Counted from the first letter of the stretch, positions 47,868 to 57,465 are shown. The stretch: DNA of 64,000 nt from Hyphomicrobiales bacterium (GCA_900469955.1 UBYX01000015.1:19572-83571); one strand, 5' to 3'. Notes: generated by a model from the sequence alone, not told the origin. Made by a program: numbers and translations.

Positions 47868-49255
47868 TGCGGTTCATCCTCGCTGACCTTCGCCGCCTTT
47901 GGGCGGGTGCCACGGTCGTTGTCCTGCTGGTGGCACTTGCGACGGCTCTTGGCGTCACGGTCACGCTTCAGGAGCGCGCGCTGCGTCTTGGCAGTGCCCG
48001 GGCTGCCGACAAGTTCGACCTGGTCATCGGCGCGGCCGGCAGCGAGACCCAGCTTGTCCTTTCCTCCGTCTTCCTGCAGCCGGCGCCCCTCCCGTTGATG
48101 TCGGGCGATGTTCTGGCGAAGCTGTCGAAGGACCCGCGTGTTGCCTGGGCTGCGCCAGTCGGTTTCGGCGATTCTTTTGCCGGCTATCCTTTGGTCGGCA
48201 CGACGCGTTCGCTGATCTCGAGCACGGTCTCCGGTTTTGCCGAAGGCGGCATGTTCGGCAAGGAAGGCGAAGCCGTCATCGGTGCTGCCGTCAAGCTCCC
48301 GGTCGGCGGAGAGGTCAAGCCGATGCATGGATCGGCCGCCACAGGCGGCGAAACCCATGCCGGCGTGGCCTATCGCATCACTGGCAGGCTGCAGCCGACC
48401 GGCACGCCGTGGGATCGCGCCATTCTCGTCCCGATCCAGGCCGTCTGGCATGTCCATGGCCTTGGTCATGAACATGGCGAGGAAGAAGAGCACGACGGGG
48501 AAGCAGCGCCGGCGATAACCCGTGCTGCGGCGACCACCGACGAGCATGGGCACAGTCTTTTCGAGGCCGTACGCGAACAGGATCATGAGCATGACCACGG
48601 CCACGTGCACGAGGCGGCAGCGGCCGCCGGCCAGGGCGAGCATGGAGAGGGAGAGGAAAATCCCGATCATCATGGGATTGATCCGGATGCACCCATCGTC
48701 GAAGACTTTGCCACGGATGGACCGGGCCTGCCTGCGGTTCTCGTGAAGCCGAAAACGATCGCCGATGCCTACAAGCTCCGGCAGGAATATCGCAATGGCA
48801 ATACGCTGGCGGTCTTTCCCGGCGAGGTGCTGACCAATCTTTATGGGACGCTGGGCGACGCCAAACTGGTGCTCGGCGCTGTTGCGGCAGGTTCCCAGGG
48901 CCTTGTGGCAGCCGCTCTCGTCCTTGTGACCGTCACCCATATCGCTCAGCGGCGGCGCCAGATCGGGGCCTTGCGCGCTTTCGGAGCGCCGCGATCCTCT
49001 GTGTTTGCTATCGTCTGGCTGGAGCTCTTCCTGCTGATCGCTCTCGGTGTCGGCCTTGGCTTTCTGATTGGCCTTTTTGCCGCGCAGATGATCGGCAGCG
49101 TCTTCACGGATCAGAGCGGCATCGTTCTCCCGGTCGGCTTTACGGACGAGGACTTGAAGAGCGCCATGCTTCTCCTCGCCACGTCAGCCGTTCTCGCCGC
49201 GATCCCTGCCGTCCTCGCGTATCGACAGCCGCCGGCCGCAGCACTGCGGGCCTAA
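47864..49255 (+). CDS. FtsX/MacB-type ABC permease with histidine-rich loop
   Basis: A 463-residue membrane protein with a transmembrane helix at residues 12-32, a large periplasmic MacB-like domain and three helices near the C-terminus (from about 345), where RRRQIGALRAFGAPRSSVF is the FtsX coupling motif. Residues 196-270 carry a His- and acid-rich stretch with 16 His (for example DHEHDHGHVHE), unusual for the family and suggestive of zinc binding in the periplasm. Its TAA stop overlaps the Ldh2 gene stop on the other strand. Confidence 0.88.
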   Translation: MMRFILADLRRLWAGATVVVLLVALATALGVTVTLQERALRLGSARAADKFDLVIGAAGSETQLVLSSVFLQPAPLPLMSGDVLAKLSKDPRVAWAAPVGFGDSFAGYPLVGTTRSLISSTVSGFAEGGMFGKEGEAVIGAAVKLPVGGEVKPMHGSAATGGETHAGVAYRITGRLQPTGTPWDRAILVPIQAVWHVHGLGHEHGEEEEHDGEAAPAITRAAATTDEHGHSLFEAVREQDHEHDHGHVHEAAAAAGQGEHGEGEENPDHHGIDPDAPIVEDFATDGPGLPAVLVKPKTIADAYKLRQEYRNGNTLAVFPGEVLTNLYGTLGDAKLVLGAVAAGSQGLVAAALVLVTVTHIAQRRRQIGALRAFGAPRSSVFAIVWLELFLLIALGVGLGFLIGLFAAQMIGSVFTDQSGIVLPVGFTDEDLKSAMLLLATSAVLAAIPAVLAYRQPPAAALRA

Positions 49256-50241
49256 ACCAGAGCCTTGATCGAAGTGAGGACTTCGTCGTCGATATGGAGC
49301 CCGGATTCGATTGCTTTACGCCGGGCATTCTGGCCACGGCGACCGGGCAGGCGAACGCCCTCTTCGGAGACCATCTCTCGCGCCAGTTCAGCGATCCGTT
49401 CGCCGGCCGAAGCCGTGCCGGCAGCGGGATCGATGACAACAAGCATCTGGCCGACTGAAGGCGGCGCACCTTTCTCCTCCATGAACGAACTCGCTTCACG
49501 GGAGAAGTTCGAGCCCGTCAGCCCTGCTGCAAGGATCTCGACCATCAGCGCGAGCGCCGCGCCCTTGGCTCCGCCGGATGGCGCCATGACGCCCCTGAGC
49601 GCCTCATTCGGGTCCGTGGTGGGGTTGCCATCGGCATCGAATGCCCAGCCTTCCGGAATGCTTTCTCCTTTCTGCCGGGCCGCCATGATCTTGCCGGCCG
49701 CGACCGTCGAAAGCGCCAGATCGATGACCAGCGGATCGTCACCCGCAACGGGCGTCGCAAAGGCGATCGGATTGGTGCCGAAGAGCCGCTTCCTTCCGCC
49801 CCAGGCCGCCATGGAAGCCGGGGCATTCGCAAACATCAGCGCTGTCAGGCCTTGTTCGGCGAAGCGCTCCACCGTCAGCGCCATCACGCCGGCATGATGC
49901 GAGCGATGGATGAGGCAAAGCGCGATGCCCTGCTCCCGGGCAATCTCCGGAAGCCGCTCCACGGCAAGGTCGAAGGCCGGATAGGCATAACCGAGCGCGG
50001 CATCGACGGTGAGCACTGCCGGCCGGGGACGGGAAGCGACATATCGTGCCCTGCCGTCCACCTTGCCGCTCCGGGCTTGACCGATATAGGCGGGTACGCG
50101 GCGCAGCCCGTGCCCGTATTGCCCTGCCGCTTCTGCCTGCACCAGCGCATGTGCGACGGATCGGGCGGTTTCGGGCAAAACGCCATTGGCTTCGAAGGCC
50201 GCTTGAACCAGCGTTTCGGCTTCTTTGAGAGGCATATGCAT
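49252..50241 (-). CDS. Malate/L-lactate/ureidoglycolate dehydrogenase family (Ldh2) oxidoreductase
   Basis: A 329-residue NAD(P)-dependent dehydrogenase of the LDH2/MDH2 family. Conserved blocks: GQYGHGLRRVPAYI (around residue 40), LIHRSHHAGVMALTVERFAE with the catalytic His near 117, FGTNPIAFATP and DLALSTVAAGKIM. The family reduces or oxidises 2-oxo/2-hydroxy acids, imines such as pyrroline-2-carboxylate, or ureidoglycolate; the substrate cannot be picked here. Two starts (50241 and 50235) are two codons apart and neither has a strong ribosome-binding site. Confidence 0.88.
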   Translation of the reverse strand: MHMPLKEAETLVQAAFEANGVLPETARSVAHALVQAEAAGQYGHGLRRVPAYIGQARSGKVDGRARYVASRPRPAVLTVDAALGYAYPAFDLAVERLPEIAREQGIALCLIHRSHHAGVMALTVERFAEQGLTALMFANAPASMAAWGGRKRLFGTNPIAFATPVAGDDPLVIDLALSTVAAGKIMAARQKGESIPEGWAFDADGNPTTDPNEALRGVMAPSGGAKGAALALMVEILAAGLTGSNFSREASSFMEEKGAPPSVGQMLVVIDPAAGTASAGERIAELAREMVSEEGVRLPGRRGQNARRKAIESGLHIDDEVLTSIKALV

Positions 50242-50294
50242 ATCTGGAATATCCGGATCAGATCAGCGAAGGATATTCCGCATATAGCCGATCG

Positions 50295-51326
50295 TTATTC
50301 GCAGGTCAGCGGCTGATCGAGATAACTCGCTACTCCGGTCGGCGGAGCAGGGATCGGAGAAGCGCGCCGCACGGCCGAAACGATGTAATTGTCGATCGCC
50401 GAGTCGCCGGATGACCGCAATACCGAGACATTGGTGACAGCTCCCCCGCCATCGAAATTGAAGCGCACGGTGGTGCTGCCCGTGCTGTTGCCCGGGCACT
50501 TGCGTGCATTTCTGGCAATCTTGGCCTGCACACGCGATTTCCATTTCGCCGGCGAGACGGACGGCGCGATGGAACCGGTGGAGGTCTGGGTTGCTGCCGT
50601 CCGGTCGGACTCCTTCGCCTGAATTTTTGCCTCGGCCATTTCCTGGCGAGCCTGCTGTTGCTGCTGTTTCGGTTTCTGAACCTTCTTGACCGGCTCTTTC
50701 TTCGGCTCGGGTTTCTTTGTCTCTTCCGGTTTCTCAGCCGGAGGCGGCTCGGGCCGCATCATTGGCAAAGGCACCTCGACATTTTCCAGCGCCGCGGTCA
50801 TCTGCTGCTCGATGGGATCGATCTCCTCGATCGGCTCCGGCGTGGGCTCGGGAATGGTTTCGGTAACCTCGGGCGTAGGCTGCGGTTCCGGCAGAGGTTC
50901 CTCGATCACGGGTTCTGGCGGCGTGGGTTCAACCGGTTCCGCAACCTCCTGCGGCGGAGGCTCGACGGGTTCCGGAGGCTGTTCGACCACGGGCTCCGGC
51001 GTCGGCTCGGGTTCAGGCTGAGGTTCCTCGACCGGTTGCGGCGGTGGTTCCTCGACCGGCTCCACCTGCTCGCTCTCGACCACCTCTTGGTCCACAGTAT
51101 CAGGTGAAACCTGTTCTTCTTCGGTGTTGACGGCTTCCGGTTCGGGCGCCAGTTCGATCATGATCGCCGCAGGCGGTGCGTTATCGGCGGGCGCCCCCGG
51201 ATCTTCCTTGAGCAGATAGGCTGCGCCGCCGACATGCACCGTCAGCATGACCAGGCCGGCGATAGCCCAAAGCGTCAGCTCGCCGACGCGTCCGGCAGGA
51301 CCAGTCTGCGAGACGACGAGGCTCAT
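50295..51326 (-). CDS. tonB: Energy transducer TonB family protein
   Basis: A 343-residue protein. One N-terminal transmembrane helix (LTLWAIAGLVMLTVHVGGAAYLL split near residues 17-39) is followed by a long Pro/Glu-rich spacer (about residues 60-210) that would span the periplasm. A Lys/Gln-rich linker leads to a C-terminal TonB domain (VTNVSVLRSSGDSAIDNYI). It couples the proton gradient, through ExbB/ExbD, to outer-membrane receptors for iron complexes or vitamin B12. The ATG overlaps the exbD stop (ATGA). Confidence 0.93.
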   Translation of the reverse strand: MSLVVSQTGPAGRVGELTLWAIAGLVMLTVHVGGAAYLLKEDPGAPADNAPPAAIMIELAPEPEAVNTEEEQVSPDTVDQEVVESEQVEPVEEPPPQPVEEPQPEPEPTPEPVVEQPPEPVEPPPQEVAEPVEPTPPEPVIEEPLPEPQPTPEVTETIPEPTPEPIEEIDPIEQQMTAALENVEVPLPMMRPEPPPAEKPEETKKPEPKKEPVKKVQKPKQQQQQARQEMAEAKIQAKESDRTAATQTSTGSIAPSVSPAKWKSRVQAKIARNARKCPGNSTGSTTVRFNFDGGGAVTNVSVLRSSGDSAIDNYIVSAVRRASPIPAPPTGVASYLDQPLTCE

Positions 51327-51844
51327 GGATTGCCTCCCGCTGCAGGAGCCGCCGGCTGCGCCTGTGGAACCGCGGCCGGCGTTTGTCCATCGTTTGTTTG
51401 AGACACCGCCGGAGCTTGCGAGGCCGGCAGGGTTTCGAGCCCGACGAGCGCGATCTTCAGATAGCCGGCGTCGCGAAGCAGGTTCATGACCTCCATGAAC
51501 TGGCCGTAGCCGACCGCCTTGTCGGCCCGGAGAAAGATGCGCGTATCCTTGTTGCCTTCCGTCATCCGGTCTAGCGACGCTGCAAGCTGTTCGCGCACCA
51601 CGGCGTCGTTGCCGATGTTGAGGCTAAGGTCTTCCTTGACCGTCAGATAAAGCGGCTCGTCCGGGCGTTCGGCGGGCTTGGCCGTGGAGGCCGGGAGATC
51701 GACGTTGACGTCGACGGTCGCAAGCGGCGCGGCCACCATGAAGATGATCAGAAGAACCAGCATGACGTCGATGAATGGCGTCACGTTGATTTCGTGATTT
51801 TCGGAAAGCTCGTCGCCGTGATGTTCGCGGATGCCGCCGGCCAT
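51323..51844 (-). CDS. exbD: TonB-system transport protein ExbD
   Basis: A 173-residue ExbD/TolR protein. The single transmembrane helix with the proton-carrying Asp is in INVTPFIDVMLVLLIIFMV (residues about 20-38), followed by the periplasmic domain (DVNVDLPAST, LFLRADKAVGYGQFMEVMNLLRDAGY in parts). The C-terminal tail is a Pro/Ala/Gln-rich extension of about 30 residues. It lies 6 bp after exbB and overlaps tonB. Confidence 0.95.
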   Translation of the reverse strand: MAGGIREHHGDELSENHEINVTPFIDVMLVLLIIFMVAAPLATVDVNVDLPASTAKPAERPDEPLYLTVKEDLSLNIGNDAVVREQLAASLDRMTEGNKDTRIFLRADKAVGYGQFMEVMNLLRDAGYLKIALVGLETLPASQAPAVSQTNDGQTPAAVPQAQPAAPAAGGNP

Positions 51845-51850
51845 GGTCGA

Positions 51851-52987
51851 TCAGCCTCCAGCCACCAGCGATACGGGAGCCTTGCGTCCTCCCGGGGGAA
51901 TTTTCCTGAAATCGAGATCGCGGCTGACCAGCCGTTCGACGCCGGCGGCGGCGTCCGCCAGAAGCTGCCGGTAACCCGTGATGGACCGCGCGAAGACGTT
52001 GTAGATGACGACCGCCGGAATAGCGGCGACGAGTCCGATCGCAGTTGCGAGCAGGGCCTCCGCGATGCCAGGAGCCACCACCGCCAGGTTGGTCGTGTTC
52101 GACTGGGAGATGCCGATGAAGGAGTTCATGATGCCCCAGACCGTGCCGAAGAGGCCCACGAACGGCGCCGTAGAGCCGATCGTCGCGAGCACACCGGTGC
52201 CACGCGACATGCGGCGACCCGCATAGGCCTCGATGCGCGAAAGGGCCGATCCCACCCGCTCCTTCACCCCATCACCATGCACATGATCGATCGCGGCTTC
52301 GGAAAGCTGCATTTCCTCGGCTGCCGCACGCAGCATGAGGGCGGCCGGGCCTCCGCGGCTGCCGGCTGCGCCGACCGCTTCGGAGAGCGTGCGGGACGAG
52401 CGGATGATCTTCAGCGTCCTGCCGGCCCGGGTTCGGGCACCGGCAAGCTCCAGCGTCTTGGCAAGCCAGACAGTCCAAGTCACCAGGGAAGCGAAAGCCA
52501 GTCCAAGCATCACGCCTTTGACCACCCAGTCCGCGGCCATGAACATGCCCCAGGGAGAAAGGTCATGCGGCAGGTCCGAACGGCGTTCCGGCTCCAGGAA
52601 TTGGGTGAACACATCGGTTGGCCGCTGCGGGTTGGATGCCGCCGGTGCAGTTGCGGAAGACGCCGGCGGCTCTCCCGGAGACGAGCCGGCAACCGGCGCA
52701 ACCGCTTCGGGAGCCGGCGTTGCCGGATTTACAGGCGCCTGGGGCGCATTCGCCGGATCGGCCGATGCCTGGGATGTCGCCGCACTCGGGACCGCCGGCG
52801 TAACCGGCTGGCTTGGCTGTGGGGGTTGTGAAGCTGTCGTGGCAGCCGGTGGCTGAGTAGCGGCATCGGGGGCAGGGGTTTGCGCCATGCCGGTTGAAGC
52901 CGCCAGCATCAGCATCGCCAGGGTCAGGGGAAGCCGGCGCCTGTTCGGCTGGCGCGTCGGAAAAGCGAGCTTCAGGGCAACAGGCAT
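51851..52987 (-). CDS. exbB: TonB-system energizer ExbB
   Basis: A 378-residue ExbB with the long N-terminal extension usual in rhizobia: a signal-like segment (LPLTLAMLMLAASTGMA) and about 100 Pro/Ala-rich residues. The MotA/TolQ/ExbB core from residue 150 contains IGSTAPFVGLFGTVWGIMNSF and LLATAIGLVAAIPAVVIYN, the proton-channel helices. First gene of exbB-exbD-tonB; a TGA-N9-TCA iron-rhizo-like box lies 157 bp upstream. Confidence 0.94.
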   Translation of the reverse strand: MPVALKLAFPTRQPNRRRLPLTLAMLMLAASTGMAQTPAPDAATQPPAATTASQPPQPSQPVTPAVPSAATSQASADPANAPQAPVNPATPAPEAVAPVAGSSPGEPPASSATAPAASNPQRPTDVFTQFLEPERRSDLPHDLSPWGMFMAADWVVKGVMLGLAFASLVTWTVWLAKTLELAGARTRAGRTLKIIRSSRTLSEAVGAAGSRGGPAALMLRAAAEEMQLSEAAIDHVHGDGVKERVGSALSRIEAYAGRRMSRGTGVLATIGSTAPFVGLFGTVWGIMNSFIGISQSNTTNLAVVAPGIAEALLATAIGLVAAIPAVVIYNVFARSITGYRQLLADAAAGVERLVSRDLDFRKIPPGGRKAPVSLVAGG

Positions 52988-53295
52988 GACAGGCGATACT
53001 CCGGACTATTCGACAACGCGATCGGCGGGAGGGCGATCAGTGTCGCCGCAAATGGGTTTCGGAAGAGGGCGGCTGTCGCCCGACTTCGCGATTATGCTGC
53101 TACCCGATAATAAACATGACTGGAAATGGCAACTAATAAATCTTGAGAAAATCGATCAAATTCGCCTGAGGCGACAGTTACCGCGCGACCTCCCTCAATG
53201 AGGGAGTGATCGCCGTTGATCATTGCCTGATCGGAGGGGATGGCGCGGGGTTTGAGCTATCCGTCCGTCAGCTCGTCCCGGCGGCTACGGGGCCA
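52988..53295. other. 308-bp intergenic region between exbB and the kduD-like gene
   Basis: No gene is seen. It must hold the exbB promoter. It contains an A/T-rich stretch (53095-53160) with the iron-rhizo-like box, and minus-strand TTGCCA and TTATCG spaced by 16 bases as a weak promoter candidate. Confidence 0.5.
53144..53158 (-). promoter_or_regulatory. Iron-rhizo-box-like site (RirA) upstream of exbB
   Basis: TGA, nine bases, TCA, with an A/T-rich centre, the consensus described for RirA-regulated iron genes in rhizobia. It is symmetrical, so strand is nominal. Only six fixed bases match, so chance occurrence is possible. Location before a TonB system supports it. Confidence 0.4.
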
Positions 53296-54057
53296 TTATC
53301 GGGCCAGCCAGCCGCCATCGACCGGCAGAACCACGCCATGGACATAGTCCGCCGCCGGCGACGCCAGAAAAACGGCCGCTCCGCCAAGTTCTTCGGGCTG
53401 GCCCCAGTGGCCTGCGGGGATGCGGCCGAGGATAGCGGAATTGCGGTCGGGATCGTTGCGAAGCGCTTCGGTATTGTTGGTGGAGAAATAACCAGGAGCG
53501 ATCGCGTTCACGTTGATGCCCTTGCCGGCCCATTCGCAGGCGAGCAGGCGCGTCAACCCGGCCAAGCCGCTCTTGGAAGCGGTATAGGAGGGGATGCGAA
53601 TGCCGCCCTGGAAGGAGAGAAGGGAGGCGATGTTGATGATCTTGCCACCCCTGCCTTCGCTGATCAGAGGACGGGCGAAGGCCTGGGAAAGGAAGAAAAC
53701 CGTTTTGAGGTTTACATCCATCACCGCATCCCAGTCGGCTTCGCTGAAATCGATTGCATCGGCCCGGCGGATGATACCGGCGTTGTTGACGAGGATATCG
53801 GCGCGGCCGGTCCAGGCAATCGCCTGGTCGATCACGTCCTGAACCGGTTCGATAGTCGAAAGGTCAGCCTTGATGGTGTGGCTTTTCCCGCTACCGGCGG
53901 CGGCGATGGCCGCTTCCGTGTCCGCCATCGAGGATCGCCCCACCAGCGCCACGTCCGCGCCCGCGCCGGCGAGTGCTACGGCTATCGCCTGCCCCAGCCC
54001 GGTATTGGCACCGGTGACGATTGCCGTCTTGCCGCTCAGGTCGAATGAAACTGCCAT
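53296..54057 (-). CDS. kduD: SDR oxidoreductase, 2-dehydro-3-deoxy-D-gluconate 5-dehydrogenase-like (KduD)
   Basis: A 253-residue short-chain dehydrogenase. The cofactor motif TGANTGLGQAIA (about residues 16-27), NNAG at about 90, and the catalytic Ser and YTASK (Tyr/Lys near 154-158) are present. FDLSGKTAIVTGANTGLG and the end GVVLPVDGGWLAR match KduD, which interconverts keto-deoxy sugar acids in pectin/uronate breakdown. ATG 54057 after GAGGA is chosen. No other uronate genes are nearby, so another sugar-acid substrate is possible. Confidence 0.82.
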   Translation of the reverse strand: MAVSFDLSGKTAIVTGANTGLGQAIAVALAGAGADVALVGRSSMADTEAAIAAAGSGKSHTIKADLSTIEPVQDVIDQAIAWTGRADILVNNAGIIRRADAIDFSEADWDAVMDVNLKTVFFLSQAFARPLISEGRGGKIINIASLLSFQGGIRIPSYTASKSGLAGLTRLLACEWAGKGINVNAIAPGYFSTNNTEALRNDPDRNSAILGRIPAGHWGQPEELGGAAVFLASPAADYVHGVVLPVDGGWLAR

Positions 54058-54173
54058 GCTGTCCTCCTCAGAAACTTGCAAAATACAGATATAGGGCGAT
54101 GCTTACCGCCGGAAGCCTTCCGGTAGAAGCTGAAAATTTTTGCCACCTCGCTCTGGTCCGGGCACACGGTGCT

Positions 54174-54641
54174 CTAGCGGCGGCGGATCAACTCGCGAAC
54201 GTAACGGATGTAATGCTTCGCTGTCGGGTCGTCCGGAAAAATTCGGCGGGGCAGAAGCAGATGCCCGCCGTCGTGGAAAAGGACCAGCCAGTCGCCCAAC
54301 TCCATCAACTTGGTCAACCGCTTCGTATCCAGCTCGATCAGCAGACCGTCGCCTCGTGCCCGAACGATATCGGGACCAAATTCTGCGTCGATAGAGCGGA
54401 TCTCACGCTTTTCCGAGATGATGACCGGCGAGGGTTTCACCTTTCGGAGCTTTTTGACCAAGGCGTCGAAAAACCCGAGCAACCCGAACAGCTTTTGCCG
54501 CCGCTCGAAATAGTACTGCACCACAAGAGTGAAGCCTTCCTCCAGTTCCGCGTCGGAAAGCATGTATCGGAAACGCCAGGAGCCGCCCGTGAAGGTCACG
54601 GACGGCTCCTGAAATTGCTGAGGCTCGGTGCCGGGCGTCAC
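54174..54641 (-). CDS. YcxB-like protein translationally coupled to infB
   Basis: A 155-residue protein whose GTG start overlaps the infB stop (GTGA), so it is almost certainly co-translated with infB. It may have one short hydrophobic or amphipathic helix ([16 protein letters not shown]). The C-terminal part ([27 protein letters not shown]) resembles the PH-like YcxB domain. In most alphaproteobacteria rbfA follows infB at this position. The longer frame in the same phase only re-reads infB. Function unknown. Confidence 0.75.
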   Translation of the reverse strand: MTPGTEPQQFQEPSVTFTGGSWRFRYMLSDAELEEGFTLVVQYYFERRQKLFGLLGFFDALVKKLRKVKPSPVIISEKREIRSIDAEFGPDIVRARGDGLLIELDTKRLTKLMELGDWLVLFHDGGHLLLPRRIFPDDPTAKHYIRYVRELIRRR

Positions 54642-57364
54642 AGCGTGCGCGTGACGTGCTCGACGCGGAAGCACTCGATGACGTCGCCTGCGCGGATGTC
54701 TTCGTAATTCTCGAAGGCCATACCGCATTCCTGACCGACCGGCACTTCCGAGACTTCGTCCTTGAAGCGCTTGAGGGTCTTGAGCTTGCCTTCGTGAATG
54801 ACGACGTTGTCGCGCACGAGGCGTACGCCTGCACCGCGCTCGACCTTGCCTTCGGTAACGCGGCAACCCGCGACCTTGCCGACCTTGGTGATGTTGAACA
54901 CCTCCAGGATTTCGGCATTGCCGAGGAAGGTTTCGCGACGTTCCGGAGAGAGCAGACCCGACATCGCCGCCTTCACGTCATCCACCAGGTCGTAGATGAT
55001 GTTGTAGTAGCGGATCTCGATGCCCGAACGCTCGGCGAAGGTGCGCGCCTGTGCGTTGGCACGGACGTTGAAGCCGATGATCGCCGCATTGGATGCCTCG
55101 GCAAGCGAGATATCCGACTCGGTGATCCCGCCTGCGCCCGAATGAACGACGCGAGCACGGACTTCGTCGGTGCCGAGCTTGTCGAGCGCACCGATGATGG
55201 CTTCGATCGAACCCTGCACGTCGCCCTTGATGACCAGCGGGAATTCCTTCAGGCCGGAGGCCTGCAGTTGGGTCATCATCTGCTCGAGCGAGCCGCGTGA
55301 GCCGGACTGGCGTGCCGCGGCCTTGTCGCGGGCGAGACGCTGGCGATATTCCGAAATCTCGCGGGCACGGCTTTCGTTCTCGACGACAGCGAACCGGTCG
55401 CCGGCCGCCGGGGTGCCGGAAAGACCGAGCACTTCGACCGGCATGGCAGGACCGGCTTCCTTCACATGCTCGCCCTTGTCGGTGACGAGCGCCCGGACGC
55501 GGCCCCACTGGTCGCCGGCCACGATGATCTGGCCAGGCTTCAGCGTGCCCTTCTGGACGAGGACCGTCGCGACGGAGCCACGGCCGCGGTCGAGCTGTGC
55601 TTCGATCACGGTACCCTCGGCCGTTCGGTTCGGATCGGCCTTGAGGTCGAGGATTTCCGCCTGCAGCAGGATCGCTTCGAGCAGCTTGTCGAGGTTGGTG
55701 TGGTTCTTCGCCGAAACCTCGACGTCCAGCACCTCACCGCCCATGGATTCGACGAAAACCTCATGCTGCAGAAGCTGTGTGCGCACCTTTTGCGGATCGG
55801 CCGTCGGCTTGTCCACCTTGTTGATCGCCACGATGATCGGGACGCCTGCCGCCTTGGCATGGTTGATCGATTCGATCGTCTGCGGCATCACGCTGTCGTC
55901 GGCCGCAACCACGAGGATGGCGATGTCGGTCGCCTGCGCACCACGGGCACGCATGGCCGTAAAGGCGGCGTGGCCGGGGGTGTCGATGAAGGTGATCTTC
56001 TGACCGTTCTGTTCGACCTGGTAAGCGCCGATATGCTGGGTGATCCCGCCAGCCTCGCCAGCCACCACGTTTGCGTGACGGATGGCGTCGAGCAGCGAGG
56101 TCTTGCCGTGGTCGACGTGACCCATGATGGTGACGACCGGCGGGCGCGAAACCATTTCGCCTTCGTCGTCGGCGACGTTGAAGATGCCTTCCTCGACGTC
56201 GGATTCCGAAACGCGCTTGACGGTGTGGCCGAATTCCCCGGCGATGAGTTCGGCAAGGTCGGCGTCGATGACGTCGCCCGGCTTCATCATCTGGCCTTCC
56301 TTCATCAGGTACTTGATGACATCGACGGCGCGTTCGGACATGCGCTGCGACAGTTCCTGAATGGTGATGGTCTCAGGAAGGATGACTTCGCGCATGACCT
56401 TTTCGCGCGTTTCCTGCATCTGGCTGCGGCGGAACTTCTCCTGCCGGCGGCGGGTCGCGGCCATCGAACGACCACGGGCATTGCCGTCTTCGTCCGTGCT
56501 GACCGTGGTTACCGTCAGCTTGCCGCGACGGCGATCTTCCTCGACTTTCGGTCGGGCAGGAACCTTGGCGGGTGCTGGCACTGGGACGCGACCGCGGCCA
56601 GGTGCACCGCGAGCCGGAGCCCGTTCCTCTTCCTCTTCCTGGCCGGCTCGGCGGCCGCGACCGGCAACTGGCGTTGCAGGTGCCGTCGGGGATGGGCGCG
56701 GAGCCTGTGGGCGCGCTTCCTGCGGGCGTCCCGCCGGAGCGGCGGCACGTTCCGCCGGTCTTTCGGCAACCACAGGGGCTGCAGCCGGAGCTGCCTCGGG
56801 CTCTTCTTTGGCCGGTTCGGCCTTGGCTTCGGCTGCACGGCGAGCGGCCTCGGCCGCCTCCTCAACCCTGCGGCGTTCGTCTTCGACCCTGCGGCGCTCA
56901 TCTTCTTCAGCGCGACGCTTGGCTTCCACGACCTCGCGGGCCTGAGCTTCCACGAGCGCCCTGCGGCGGGCTTCCATTTCGCCCGCCGACAGGTCGTGCA
57001 GGACCTGCGGACGTTGCGGCTGACGCGGCGGCGGTGCCGATGGGCTAGGCGAAGGGCGCTGCCCTTGCTGGGGAAGCGGACGCTGGCCGCCCTGAGGGGC
57101 GGGCTGATGGATCCGCGGTTGCGGATTGACAGGCTGCGGCGCCGGCTGTGCCGCCTCGACGGGTTTTGGAGCCGGAGCTGCGGGCGTAAATACGGGCTTC
57201 TCGTCCATTGGCCGGGTCGGCCGGCGCTTTACCGTCTCGACCACGACGGCCTTCGTGCGACCGCGACCCATATCCTGGCGCACGGTACCCTGGCTTACGC
57301 CCGTTGGCTTCAGTGAAAGGGTTTTCTTGACGCCGAGTGTCTTGTCGTCTTTGTTGTCGGTCAT
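54638..57364 (-). CDS. infB: Translation initiation factor IF-2
   Basis: A 908-residue GTPase that places initiator tRNA on the ribosome. Residues 1-320 form the long Pro/Ala/Arg- and Glu-rich N-terminal region usual in alphaproteobacteria (two ERRRVE-type repeats near 155-170). The G domain has G1 GHVDHGKT at 415-422, G3 DTPGHAAF at 461-468 and G4 NKVD at 515-518, followed by domains II to IV. Its ribosome-binding site lies inside the hairpin at 57365-57394. Fourth gene of rimP-nusA-ylxR-infB. Confidence 0.97.
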   Translation of the reverse strand: MTDNKDDKTLGVKKTLSLKPTGVSQGTVRQDMGRGRTKAVVVETVKRRPTRPMDEKPVFTPAAPAPKPVEAAQPAPQPVNPQPRIHQPAPQGGQRPLPQQGQRPSPSPSAPPPRQPQRPQVLHDLSAGEMEARRRALVEAQAREVVEAKRRAEEDERRRVEDERRRVEEAAEAARRAAEAKAEPAKEEPEAAPAAAPVVAERPAERAAAPAGRPQEARPQAPRPSPTAPATPVAGRGRRAGQEEEEERAPARGAPGRGRVPVPAPAKVPARPKVEEDRRRGKLTVTTVSTDEDGNARGRSMAATRRRQEKFRRSQMQETREKVMREVILPETITIQELSQRMSERAVDVIKYLMKEGQMMKPGDVIDADLAELIAGEFGHTVKRVSESDVEEGIFNVADDEGEMVSRPPVVTIMGHVDHGKTSLLDAIRHANVVAGEAGGITQHIGAYQVEQNGQKITFIDTPGHAAFTAMRARGAQATDIAILVVAADDSVMPQTIESINHAKAAGVPIIVAINKVDKPTADPQKVRTQLLQHEVFVESMGGEVLDVEVSAKNHTNLDKLLEAILLQAEILDLKADPNRTAEGTVIEAQLDRGRGSVATVLVQKGTLKPGQIIVAGDQWGRVRALVTDKGEHVKEAGPAMPVEVLGLSGTPAAGDRFAVVENESRAREISEYRQRLARDKAAARQSGSRGSLEQMMTQLQASGLKEFPLVIKGDVQGSIEAIIGALDKLGTDEVRARVVHSGAGGITESDISLAEASNAAIIGFNVRANAQARTFAERSGIEIRYYNIIYDLVDDVKAAMSGLLSPERRETFLGNAEILEVFNITKVGKVAGCRVTEGKVERGAGVRLVRDNVVIHEGKLKTLKRFKDEVSEVPVGQECGMAFENYEDIRAGDVIECFRVEHVTRTL

Positions 57365-57394
57365 TCCGTTCCTGTTCCTTCGGACAGGAACGGA
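57365..57394 (-). promoter_or_regulatory. Hairpin sequestering the infB ribosome-binding site
   Basis: An 11-bp perfect inverted repeat (57365-57375 with 57384-57394; 8-base loop) ends directly at the infB start codon. On the transcript the 3' arm contains AGGAA, the infB Shine-Dalgarno sequence, and the loop contains a second AAGGA. No T-run follows, so it is a translational rather than transcriptional control element. Confidence 0.65.
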
Positions 57395-57465
57395 TGGAAG
57401 CCATCAGAACCTGTCGTTCAATTCACGTATTTCGATAATGCGTCCGGCTGAAGCCGGTGACCGCG

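Noticed and set aside
55466..57316. 616-codon open frame antisense to infB
   Set aside because: It lies wholly opposite infB, has Arg/His/Gly-rich composition from reverse reading of a GC-rich gene, and lacks recognisable motifs.
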